A stretch of 8,816 nt of DNA, taken from assembly GCA_023437865.1 (NCBI GenBank), contig JAEZFE010000052.1, forward strand, positions 1 through 8,816, read 5' to 3'. This DNA comes from Pseudomonadota bacterium (GTDB lineage Bacteria > Pseudomonadota > Alphaproteobacteria > Rhodospirillales > Magnetospirillaceae). The notes below the pieces were generated by a model that was given only the letters and a program-made list of their open reading frames with translations, had not been told where the DNA came from and did no database searches. Shown here piece by piece: positions 1 through 6,653 of this stretch (position 1 is its first letter; every line of letters starts with the position of its first letter). Position numbers and translations under genes: made by a program.

Positions 1-2615
1 TCATCACCCGCTCCTTCCAGATGCGCGGCTATGATTCCAACTATGTCCCCGGCTGGGACTGCCACGGATTGCCGATCGAGTGGAAGATCGAGGAGAAGTA
101 CCGCGAGGCCGGCCAGGACAAGGACCAGGTCCCGGTGGTGCAATTCCGCGAGGAATGCCGCCAGTTCGCCGCCAAGTGGATCGACATCCAGCGCGAGGAA
201 TTCAAGCGCCTGGGCGTCAACGGCGACTGGGCCCATCCCTACACCACCATGACGCCCAAGGCCGAGGCGACCATCGCCCGCGAGTTGGGCAAGTTCCTGC
301 TCGATGGCAGCCTGTACAAGGGCGCCAAGCCGGTCATGTGGTCGGTGGTGGAGAAGACCGCCTTGGCCGAGGCCGAGGTCGAATATCACGACCACACCTC
401 CATCACCATCTGGGTCAAGTTCCCGGTGGTCAAGGCGTCGCACCCGGCGCTGGAGGGCGCCGCCGTGGTCATCTGGACCACCACGCCGTGGACCATGCCG
501 GGCAACCGCGCCGTGGCCTTCGGCCCCGAATTCGACTACGTGGTGGTCGAGGTCGTCGAGGCCCATGACGGATCGCTCGCCAAGCCGGGCGACAAGCTGG
601 TCATGGTCAAGGACCAGGCAGAGCAGGTCGCCAAGGATGCCAAGGCCGCCTTCAAGGTGCTGGCGACCATCAAGGGCGCCGAGCTGGCCGGCACCGTCTG
701 CCACCATCCGCTGAAGTTCCACCCCGAGGCCAAGGGCGGCTACGATTTCGAGGTGCCGGCTTTGGCCGGCGACTTCGTCACCACCGACACCGGCACCGGC
801 TTCGTCCACATCGCGCCGGGCCATGGCGAGGACGACTGGCATCTGGGTAAGGCCAACAACATTGCCGTGCCCGACACCGTGCAGCCCGACGGCACCTATT
901 TCCCACACGTGGCCATTTTCGCGGGGCAGTCGGTGCTGGCCCAGGGCAAGAACGGCAAGTATTACAGCCCGGTCGCCAAGCCGGTGATCACCGCCATGAC
1001 CGAGGCCGGCAATCTGCTGGCCCACGGCAAGGTCGAGCACTCGTACCCCCATTCCTGGCGCTCCAAGGCGCCGCTGATCTTCCGCAACACGCCGCAATGG
1101 TTCATCTCCATGGAGACCACCGGCCTGCGTGAGAAGGCGCTCAAGGCCATCGCCGACACCCGCTTCGTCCCCGATGTGGGCCGCAACCGCATCGGCTCTA
1201 TGGTGGAAGGCCGCCCGGATTGGTGCGTGTCGCGCCAGCGTGCCTGGGGCGTGCCGATCACCGTGTTCGTCGACAAGAAGACCGGCCAGCCGCTGCGCGA
1301 CGCCGCCGTGATGGCGCGCATCGTCGCCGCGTTCGAGGTTGACGGCGCCGACGCCTGGTACACTCGCGACCCCGCCGAGTTTCTGGGCAAGGGCCGCGAC
1401 CCGGCCGATTACGACCAGGTGTTCGACATCCTCGACGTCTGGTTCGATTCGGGCTGCACCCACGCCTTCGTGTTGGAAGGCGGCGAGTGGCCGGGCTTCC
1501 AGTGGCCGGCCGACCTCTATCTGGAAGGATCGGACCAGCATCGCGGCTGGTTCCAGTCCTCGCTGCTGGAAGGCTGCGGCACCCGTGGCCGCGCCCCCTA
1601 CGACGCGGTGCTGACCCACGGCTTCGTGCTGGACGAAGACGGGCGCAAGATGTCTAAGTCGCTGGGCAACGTGGTGTCGCCGCAGGACGTGGTCTCCACC
1701 TCGGGCGCCGACATCCTGCGCCTATGGGTCGCCAGCACCGATTACACCGACGATCTGCGCGTCGGCCCCCAGGTGCTCAAGACCCAGGTGGACGTCTACC
1801 GCCGCCTGCGCAACACGCTGCGCTACCTGCTGGGCGCGCTTGAAGGCTTTTCGGAGACCGAGAAGCTGCCGCTGGCCCAGATGCCCGAGTTGGAGCGCTG
1901 GGTCCTGCACCGTGTCGCCGAAATGGATGCCGGCCTGCGCGATGCCTGCCAGACCTACGAGTTCCACTCGTTCTTCGGCGAGCTGCATAATTTCTGCGGC
2001 ATCGACCTGTCGGCGTTCTACCTCGACATCCGCAAGGACGCGCTGTACTGCGACGCGCCTGATTCCATCCGCCGCCGCGCCGCCCGCACGGTGATGGACA
2101 TCCTGCTCGATTGCCTGTGCAAGTGGCTGGCCCCCTTCACCGTGTTCACCGCCGAGGAAGCGTGGCTCGCCCGCCATCCCTCGGATACCGGCTCGGTGCA
2201 CCTGGAGGGCTTCCCCGCCATCCCGGCCGAGTGGCGTGACGAGGCGCTCGCTGCCAAGTGGGAAAAGGTCCGCCGCGTCCGCCGCGTCGTCACCGGCGCG
2301 CTTGAGGTCGAGCGTGTGGCCAAGCGCATCGGCTCCAGCCTCCAGGCCAGCCCGGTTCTCTATGTCGAGGATGCCGAGGCGCTGAAGGTGCTCGAAGGCC
2401 TGGATCTGGCCGAGATCTGCATCACGTCGGGCCTGATGGTGGTCGCCGGTGCCGCGCCCGAAACCGCCTTCCGCATCGCCGATGTCGAGGGGGTCGGCGT
2501 GGCACCCCGCACCGCAGAGGGCGAAAAGTGCCAGCGCTGCTGGAAGGTGCTGAATGAAGTCGGCAAGCACACGCACAAGGGTGTGTGCGGCCGCTGTTCC
2601 GACGCGGTGGGCTGA
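1..2615 (+). CDS. ileS: Isoleucyl-tRNA synthetase, 5'-truncated by the window edge
   Basis: Cytoplasmic class Ia aminoacyl-tRNA synthetase that charges tRNA-Ile with isoleucine and hydrolyses mischarged valine. The frame is open from the first bases (ITRSFQ precedes the Met at 21), so the start lies upstream. Compared with the E. coli enzyme, roughly 80 N-terminal residues are missing, including the HIGH motif. Landmarks in order are: the VPGWDCHGLPIE block (about 45-80); the editing-domain WTTTPWT motif (about 474-494); the editing-domain HIAPGHGEDD block (807-836); DVWFDSG (1434-1454); GSDQHRGWFQSS (1527-1562); and KMSKS (1647-1661). A C-terminal zinc finger has two CxxC pairs, with Cys codons at 2529, 2538, 2586 and 2595. 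The zinc finger and overall organisation fit ordinary bacterial IleRS (type 1). It stops with TGA, 5 bases before lspA, and no frameshift or internal stop is seen. Confidence 0.97.
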   Translation, partial: ITRSFQMRGYDSNYVPGWDCHGLPIEWKIEEKYREAGQDKDQVPVVQFREECRQFAAKWIDIQREEFKRLGVNGDWAHPYTTMTPKAEATIARELGKFLLDGSLYKGAKPVMWSVVEKTALAEAEVEYHDHTSITIWVKFPVVKASHPALEGAAVVIWTTTPWTMPGNRAVAFGPEFDYVVVEVVEAHDGSLAKPGDKLVMVKDQAEQVAKDAKAAFKVLATIKGAELAGTVCHHPLKFHPEAKGGYDFEVPALAGDFVTTDTGTGFVHIAPGHGEDDWHLGKANNIAVPDTVQPDGTYFPHVAIFAGQSVLAQGKNGKYYSPVAKPVITAMTEAGNLLAHGKVEHSYPHSWRSKAPLIFRNTPQWFISMETTGLREKALKAIADTRFVPDVGRNRIGSMVEGRPDWCVSRQRAWGVPITVFVDKKTGQPLRDAAVMARIVAAFEVDGADAWYTRDPAEFLGKGRDPADYDQVFDILDVWFDSGCTHAFVLEGGEWPGFQWPADLYLEGSDQHRGWFQSSLLEGCGTRGRAPYDAVLTHGFVLDEDGRKMSKSLGNVVSPQDVVSTSGADILRLWVASTDYTDDLRVGPQVLKTQVDVYRRLRNTLRYLLGALEGFSETEKLPLAQMPELERWVLHRVAEMDAGLRDACQTYEFHSFFGELHNFCGIDLSAFYLDIRKDALYCDAPDSIRRRAARTVMDILLDCLCKWLAPFTVFTAEEAWLARHPSDTGSVHLEGFPAIPAEWRDEALAAKWEKVRRVRRVVTGALEVERVAKRIGSSLQASPVLYVEDAEALKVLEGLDLAEICITSGLMVVAGAAPETAFRIADVEGVGVAPRTAEGEKCQRCWKVLNEVGKHTHKGVCGRCSDAVG

Positions 2616-2620
2616 AACGC

Positions 2621-3118
2621 ATGCGCCCCGGCCTGACCCTCGCTGCCATCATCATCGTGCTCGACCAGCTCACCAAGTGGTGGGTGGTCGATGCATTCCG
2701 GCCCGCGGGCGTGTGGGAGACCCCGTTCTACACACTCCACCGGATCGAGGTGCTGCCGGTTTTCGATATCGTGATGGCATGGAACCGGGGCGTGTCGTTC
2801 GGCATCTTCAACAATGGCGGCAACTGGAACGCCATCGTTCTGTCGGTGCTGTCCCTCGCCATCGTTGCCGGCCTGCTGGTATGGATGCGCAAGGCTGAAT
2901 CTCGGCTGATCGCGTTGGCGCTCGGCAGCATCATCGGCGGCGCGTTGGGCAACGTCATCGACCGTATCCGTTGGGGCGCGGTGGCGGATTTCCTTGATGT
3001 CCATGTCATGGGCTATCACTGGCCCGCCTTCAATTTGGCGGATTCGGCAATTAGCATCGGTGCTGCCGTGCTTGTATTGGATGCCTTGTTCGCACGGTCC
3101 TCTTCCGCTAAGAATTAA
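2621..3118 (+). CDS. lspA: Lipoprotein signal peptidase (signal peptidase II)
   Basis: Inner-membrane aspartyl protease that removes the signal peptide of diacylglyceryl-prolipoproteins just before the lipid-modified cysteine. The 165-residue product has the usual family length and about four hydrophobic segments (roughly 5-22, 69-88, 94-113 and 134-156). Conserved blocks are DQLTKWW (15-21), NRGVSFGIFN (55-64), GGALGNVIDR (106-115), VADFLD (121-126) and FNLADSAI (137-144). By family comparison the catalytic pair is D123 and D141. I chose the ATG at 2621. An in-frame GTG at 2585 would overlap ileS and add a charged leader before the first membrane segment, which is unlike the family. No strong Shine-Dalgarno is visible, so translation is probably coupled to ileS, which ends 5 bases upstream. 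The next gene encodes a lipoprotein, a plausible substrate. Confidence 0.96.
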   Translation: MRPGLTLAAIIIVLDQLTKWWVVDAFRPAGVWETPFYTLHRIEVLPVFDIVMAWNRGVSFGIFNNGGNWNAIVLSVLSLAIVAGLLVWMRKAESRLIALALGSIIGGALGNVIDRIRWGAVADFLDVHVMGYHWPAFNLADSAISIGAAVLVLDALFARSSSAKN

Positions 3119-3122
3119 GGCC

Positions 3123-3713
3123 ATGAGCAGCACCACCAAAGACGTACTCACCCCCACCCTCCGCGCTGCCGCGTTCGCGGCGGTGGCAACCCTGGCCCTG
3201 TCCGGCTGCACCGATACGCGCCGGGCGCTGGGCTTTGACAAGGCCCCGCCGGATGAGTTCCAGGTGGTGGAGCGCGCGCCGCTGGCGCTGCCCCCCGATT
3301 TCTCCCTGCGTCCGCCGGCTCCCGGCACTGTCCGCCCGCAGGAAGGCAATGTCCGCGATCAGGCCCGCGCCGCACTTGCCGGCCGCACCACCGCCACTCC
3401 GGTCTCGACCCAGGGGCGCACGGCGGGCGACGTCACTCTGCTCAAGAAGGCCGGTGCCGAGCAGGTCCAGCCCGACATCCGCGTGCTGGTGAACAAGGAA
3501 ACCCAGTCGCTGGCCGATGCCGACAAGAGCTTCACCGACAAGGTGGTGTTCTGGCGCAAGCCCGAGGGCGTGGGGGCCGGCGAACAGCTGGACGCCACCA
3601 AGGAAGTGCAGCGTTTGCGCGAGAACCAGGCGCTTGGCCGTTCGGTCAACGACGGCGACACCCCGCGCATCCAGCGCCGCCGCAAGGGCATGCTGGAAGG
3701 CATCTTCGACTAA
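3123..3713 (+). CDS. bamF: DUF3035 / BamF-type outer-membrane lipoprotein
   Basis: Predicted lipoprotein of 196 residues. The N-terminus has a hydrophobic stretch (15-28) ending in the lipobox LSGC, with Cys29 as the expected lipidated residue. The +2 residue is Thr, not Asp, which favours export to the outer membrane. After the Cys come an ALGF segment (36-39), the block PDEFQVVERAPLALPPDF (43-60) and LRPP (62-65). This is the hallmark of the alphaproteobacterial DUF3035 family. As I recall it, the family is linked to BamF, an extra lipoprotein subunit of the beta-barrel assembly machine described in Caulobacter. The rest is low in hydrophobicity, probably partly disordered, and ends in a basic patch (RIQRRRKG, 182-189). 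The ATG lies 4 bases after the lspA stop, and TAAGG at the junction may serve as a close-set ribosome site. An open extension upstream to 2994 overlaps lspA and lacks a signal sequence, so I rejected it. The family call is firm, the BamF role less so. Confidence 0.85.
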   Translation: MSSTTKDVLTPTLRAAAFAAVATLALSGCTDTRRALGFDKAPPDEFQVVERAPLALPPDFSLRPPAPGTVRPQEGNVRDQARAALAGRTTATPVSTQGRTAGDVTLLKKAGAEQVQPDIRVLVNKETQSLADADKSFTDKVVFWRKPEGVGAGEQLDATKEVQRLRENQALGRSVNDGDTPRIQRRRKGMLEGIFD

Positions 3714-3730
3714 GTTTCGCCACGTGGGCC

Positions 3731-3777
3731 CAGAGAAGGCATAGAGAACAACGGGTTCTCTGTGCCTTTTCTGTTTT
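3731..3777 (+). terminator. Intrinsic terminator of the ileS-lspA-bamF unit
   Basis: The arms 3731-3749 and 3755-3773 pair over 19 bp with only two G-U wobbles, around a 5-base loop (AACGG). TTTT follows at 3774-3777. The hairpin begins 17 bases after the DUF3035/BamF stop codon and is the natural end of the upstream operon. It implies that the M16 genes downstream have their own promoter or depend on readthrough. Confidence 0.85.
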
Positions 3778-3801
3778 CGGGTTGTCGGGAAGCCTCCGTG
3801 C

Positions 3802-3837
3802 CGTCCCTCTGGACTCCGGCTCAAGCCCAGGGTGACG
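3802..3837. repeat. Degenerate inverted repeat, possible dispersed intergenic repeat
   Basis: The outer arms CGTC (3802-3805) and GACG (3834-3837), the CTGG/CCAG core and the GGCT/AGCC centre make an imperfect palindrome. The left arm carries about six extra bases. The general form, CTGGA...CCGG-TCAAG-CC...GGTGACGA, resembles the short intergenic repeats scattered through many alphaproteobacterial genomes. Copy number cannot be judged from a single window. Confidence 0.4.
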
Positions 3838-3860
3838 ATGGCCCCCCGCCGTTTAGCCGC

Positions 3861-3889
3861 TTGTGCGGCGCCCATCCCCGGCCTATATC
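3861..3889 (+). promoter_or_regulatory. Candidate promoter for the M16 peptidase pair
   Basis: TTGTGC (3861-3866) and TATATC (3884-3889) are separated by exactly 17 bases. They match the sigma-70-type consensus at 3/6 and 4/6 positions. Transcription would begin about 27-30 bases before the GTG start. The location between a strong terminator and a new gene pair makes a promoter likely somewhere here. These particular boxes are only a candidate. Confidence 0.35.
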
Positions 3890-3913
3890 CCGAACACCAA
3901 CAGGGGTACACCC

Positions 3914-3918
3914 GGAGG
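3914..3918 (+). promoter_or_regulatory. Shine-Dalgarno GGAGG fixing the GTG start of the first M16 gene
   Basis: A consensus GGAGG sits 5 bases before the GTG at 3924. It decides the start in favour of this GTG, which also places a complete signal peptide at the N-terminus. The frame stays open further upstream, but only back into the terminator stem. Confidence 0.85.
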
Positions 3919-3923
3919 ACGAA

Positions 3924-5321
3924 GTGCGGCTGGATCAATGGAAACGCCGGGGTGGGGCGCTCGCCCTTGGCTTGGCGCTGGCGGCACCGCTGCCGGCGGC
4001 GGCGCAAGTGTTCAATCCCACCACCTACCAACTGGCCAACGGCATGCAGGTAGTGGTGGTCGAGAACCACCGGGCGCCCATCGTCAGCCATATGGTGTGG
4101 TACAAGGTCGGCGCCGCCGACGAGCCCCCGGGCAAGAGCGGCATCGCCCATCTGCTCGAACATCTGATGTTCAAGGGCACGCCGTCGATCCCGCCCGGCG
4201 AGTTCTCCAAGATCGTCGCCCGCATCGGCGGTCGCGACAACGCGTTCACCTCGTCCGACTATACTGCGTACTTCCAGAACATCGCCGCCGACCGGCTGGA
4301 GCAGGTGATGAAGATGGAAGCCGACCGCATGCGCAATCTGACGCTTGACGACCAGAACGTGGTCACCGAGCGCGCGGTGGTGCTGGAGGAGCGGCGCTCG
4401 CGCACCGACAACAGCCCGCAGGCGCTGCTGACCGAGCGCATGGAAGCGGCGCTCTACCTCAACCACCCCTACCGCCGCCCGGTGATCGGCTGGGCATCCG
4501 AGATCGCCGCGCTCAACCGCGAGGACGCGCTGGCCTTCTACAAGCGCTGGTACGCGCCCAACAACGCCATTCTGGTGGTGGCCGGTGACGTCCAGCCCGA
4601 GGCGGTCAAGCAATTGGCCGAACAATATTACGGGCCGCTCAAGCCCGAAGAGATCCCGCCGCGCCTCCGCGCCGAGGAACCGCCCCAGGTGGCGCCGCGC
4701 GTGGTGACGCTGTCGGACCCGCGCGTGCAGCAGCCGGCGTGGAACCGCTTCTACATGGCGCCCAGCTATACCGCGCCCGACAAGGCCCAGGCCTATGCGT
4801 TGCAGGTGCTGGCCGAGATCCTGGGCGGCGGCGCCACCAGCCGGCTGTACGCGGCGCTCGTGGTCGAGCAGGGCGTGGCTGCCGGTGCCTCGGCCTGGTA
4901 CGACCCGTCGGCGCTCAACACCTCCACCTTCGGCCTGGGCGCCACCCCGCGCCCCGGCGTTGACATCCCCAAGCTTCAATCCGCCATGGAAGCCGAGGTC
5001 GCCAAGGTGCTGGCCAAGGGGTTGTCGGCCGAGGAGGTCGAGCGCGCCAAGTCGCGGCTCAAGGCCAACGTGACCTATGCGCGCGACTCCCTGCACACCG
5101 GGGCCCGCGTGCTGGGCGAGGCGCTGACCACCGGCCAGAGTGTCGAGGATGTGGAGGCGTGGCCCAGCCGCATCGCCGCCGTCACCGCCGAACAGGTCAA
5201 TGCTACCGCCAAGGCGGTGCTCGATCCCAAGGCCTCGGTTACCGGCGTTCTGTTGCCGGTCAAGGGGGCGGTGGCGCACAGCCAGCCCATGTCCGCCACG
5301 CCTGCCAAGGATGTCCGCTGA
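3924..5321 (+). CDS. Exported M16 zinc metallopeptidase, catalytic subunit
   Basis: Pitrilysin/insulinase-family (M16) peptidase of 465 residues with a Sec-type signal peptide: a KRR n-region (7-9), a hydrophobic core 10-25 and an AAA-Q cleavage site near residue 27. It is therefore expected in the periplasm. The inverted zinc motif is intact: HLLEH at 76-80 (ligands H76 and H80, catalytic base E79), E156 exactly 76 residues after H80 as third ligand, and E149 seven residues before it. The second M16 domain begins around residue 215. There, GGGATSRLY (301-309) is present, but the Arg/Tyr substrate-binding pair aligns with V313 and A320, so it is missing. The start is GTG with GGAGG 5 bases upstream. 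Its stop overlaps the start of the next gene, a paralogue that retains the Arg/Tyr pair, so the two are probably a heterodimer. The substrate is unknown; the mitochondrial processing peptidase beta subunit and PqqF-like enzymes are distant relatives. Confidence 0.93.
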   Translation: MRLDQWKRRGGALALGLALAAPLPAAAQVFNPTTYQLANGMQVVVVENHRAPIVSHMVWYKVGAADEPPGKSGIAHLLEHLMFKGTPSIPPGEFSKIVARIGGRDNAFTSSDYTAYFQNIAADRLEQVMKMEADRMRNLTLDDQNVVTERAVVLEERRSRTDNSPQALLTERMEAALYLNHPYRRPVIGWASEIAALNREDALAFYKRWYAPNNAILVVAGDVQPEAVKQLAEQYYGPLKPEEIPPRLRAEEPPQVAPRVVTLSDPRVQQPAWNRFYMAPSYTAPDKAQAYALQVLAEILGGGATSRLYAALVVEQGVAAGASAWYDPSALNTSTFGLGATPRPGVDIPKLQSAMEAEVAKVLAKGLSAEEVERAKSRLKANVTYARDSLHTGARVLGEALTTGQSVEDVEAWPSRIAAVTAEQVNATAKAVLDPKASVTGVLLPVKGAVAHSQPMSATPAKDVR

Positions 5322-6610
5322 TGCGCCGCCTTCTCGCCTTCCTGTTCGTCCTGGTCGCTCTTCCCGCCCAGGCGGTGACCGTTGAGCGCGTGGTCAGCCC
5401 CGGCGGTATCGAGGCCTGGCTGGTCCAGGACCATTCCAACCCGATCATCGCCATGGACGTCGCCTTCCGTGGCGGTGCCTCGGTCGAGGCTAAGCCGGGC
5501 CTTGCCAACATGGTTTCGGGCCTGCTCGACGAAGGGGCCGGGCCGCTGGATTCCCAGACCTTCCAGGGCAAGCTGGACGACCTCGCCATCAGCCTCGGCT
5601 TCCAGACCGGCAAGGACAATTTCCGCGGCAGCCTGAAGACGCTGACCGAGAACCGTGACGTGGCCTTCGACCTGTTTCGCCTGGCGCTGACGGAACCGCG
5701 CTTCGACAAGGAGCCGGTGGAGCGCGTGCGCGGCCAGGTGCTGACCCAACTTGCCCGCGAACTGCAAAGCCCCGAAACGGTGGCCCAGCGCGCCTGGTTC
5801 AAGCTGGCCTTTGCCGGCCATCCCTACGCCATCCCGGTGCGCGGCGAGCCCGAGACGGTGAAGGCCGTGACGGTGGCCGACCTCCGCGGCTACGCCAAGA
5901 CTTGGCTCGCGCGCCAGGATCTGGTGGTCGGCGTGGTCGGGGACATTACGCCCCAGCAATTGGGCACTCTGCTCGATAAGACCTTCGGGGCGCTGCCGGC
6001 CAAGCACCCGGCCATCAACGTGCCCGAGACCAGCCCCAAGGCTCCGGGCAAGGTGGAGGTCATCAGCCGCGACAACCCGCAAAGCGTGGCCGTGTTCGGC
6101 GAAGCGGGTATCAAGCGGGCCGATCCCGATTGGTACGCGGCCTATGTGATGAACTACATCCTGGGCGGCGGCGGCTTTTCGTCCTGGCTTACCGAGGAAG
6201 TGCGCGAGAAACGCGGCCTAGCCTACTCGGTCTATTCCTATCTCGCGCCTTTTGACCGTGCTGGCCTGATCACCGGCGGTGTCGCCACCCAGAATGCCCG
6301 CACCGGCGAATCGGTAAAGTTGATCAAGGAACAGTGGCAGCGTATGGGCAGCGTGGGGCCCGACGAGAAGCAATTGGCCGATGCCAAGACCTATCTGACC
6401 GGGTCGTTCCCGCTCCAGCTTGATTCGACCGACTCGATCGCCGGCCTGCTGGTTGCCATGCAGATCGACAAGCTGGGCATCGACTACCTGGACAAGCGCA
6501 ACGGCTACATCAACGCGGTCACGCTCGACGACGTGAAGCGGGTGGCGGGCAAGCTGCTGAACCCCGACGCGCTGACCTTCGTGGTGGTGGGCAAGCCCGA
6601 GGGGCTGTGA
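5321..6610 (+). CDS. Exported M16-family partner lacking the zinc site
   Basis: An M16-fold protein of 429 residues with a short signal peptide (RR at 2-3, hydrophobic 4-16, AQA-V cleavage near residue 18). It is predicted to be periplasmic. Where active relatives carry HxxEH it has ANMVSGLLDEG (62-72), so the zinc ligands are absent and it cannot be a peptidase alone. The C-terminal domain keeps GGGGFSSWL (282-290) and VREKRGLAYSVYS (294-306). R295 and Y302 there match the conserved Arg/Tyr pair seven residues apart, as in LRTKEQLGY of insulin-degrading enzyme. TGATG joins it to the upstream catalytic paralogue, with AAGG at 5307-5310 as a possible ribosome site. One-to-one translation suits a heterodimer, like the paired M16B subunits known from Sphingomonas. 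Earlier in-frame starts lie inside the upstream gene and spoil the signal peptide. Confidence 0.92.
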   Translation: MRRLLAFLFVLVALPAQAVTVERVVSPGGIEAWLVQDHSNPIIAMDVAFRGGASVEAKPGLANMVSGLLDEGAGPLDSQTFQGKLDDLAISLGFQTGKDNFRGSLKTLTENRDVAFDLFRLALTEPRFDKEPVERVRGQVLTQLARELQSPETVAQRAWFKLAFAGHPYAIPVRGEPETVKAVTVADLRGYAKTWLARQDLVVGVVGDITPQQLGTLLDKTFGALPAKHPAINVPETSPKAPGKVEVISRDNPQSVAVFGEAGIKRADPDWYAAYVMNYILGGGGFSSWLTEEVREKRGLAYSVYSYLAPFDRAGLITGGVATQNARTGESVKLIKEQWQRMGSVGPDEKQLADAKTYLTGSFPLQLDSTDSIAGLLVAMQIDKLGIDYLDKRNGYINAVTLDDVKRVAGKLLNPDALTFVVVGKPEGL

Positions 6611-6622
6611 GGATGTAAGAGG

Positions 6623-6649
6623 GAGCGAAGGGGCTTAGCCCCTTCGCTC
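6623..6649. terminator. Perfect 12-bp hairpin between convergent operons
   Basis: GAGCGAAGGGGC (6623-6634) and GCCCCTTCGCTC (6638-6649) pair perfectly around a TTA loop. The hairpin begins 12 bases after the stop of the second M16 gene and, on the other strand, 4 bases after the trpF stop. On the plus strand ATTATTA follows; on the minus strand the tail is CCCTCTTAC. Neither is a strong T-run, but the position suggests one hairpin serving both convergent units. Confidence 0.75.
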
Positions 6650-6653
6650 ATTA

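Noticed and set aside
1722..2576. Minus-strand open frame of about 280 codons inside ileS
   Set aside because: It is an antisense shadow of a well-conserved synthetase; its composition reflects the GC-rich codon pattern.
2360..3349. Minus-strand open frame of about 330 codons across the ileS end, lspA and the bamF start
   Set aside because: It is antisense to three recognised genes, resembles no family I know, and has no ribosome site or plausible context.
3762..3923. In-frame upstream extension of the first M16 gene
   Set aside because: It would begin within the terminator stem, bury the signal peptide and ignore the GGAGG at 3914-3918.
3108..5279. Very long open frame on the minus strand (over 700 codons) antisense to bamF and the first M16 gene
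   Set aside because: It mirrors the strong third-position GC bias of the real genes. Its translation is low-complexity (Gly, Arg, His, Leu, Ala-rich), and it crosses a terminator and two genes with clear family motifs.
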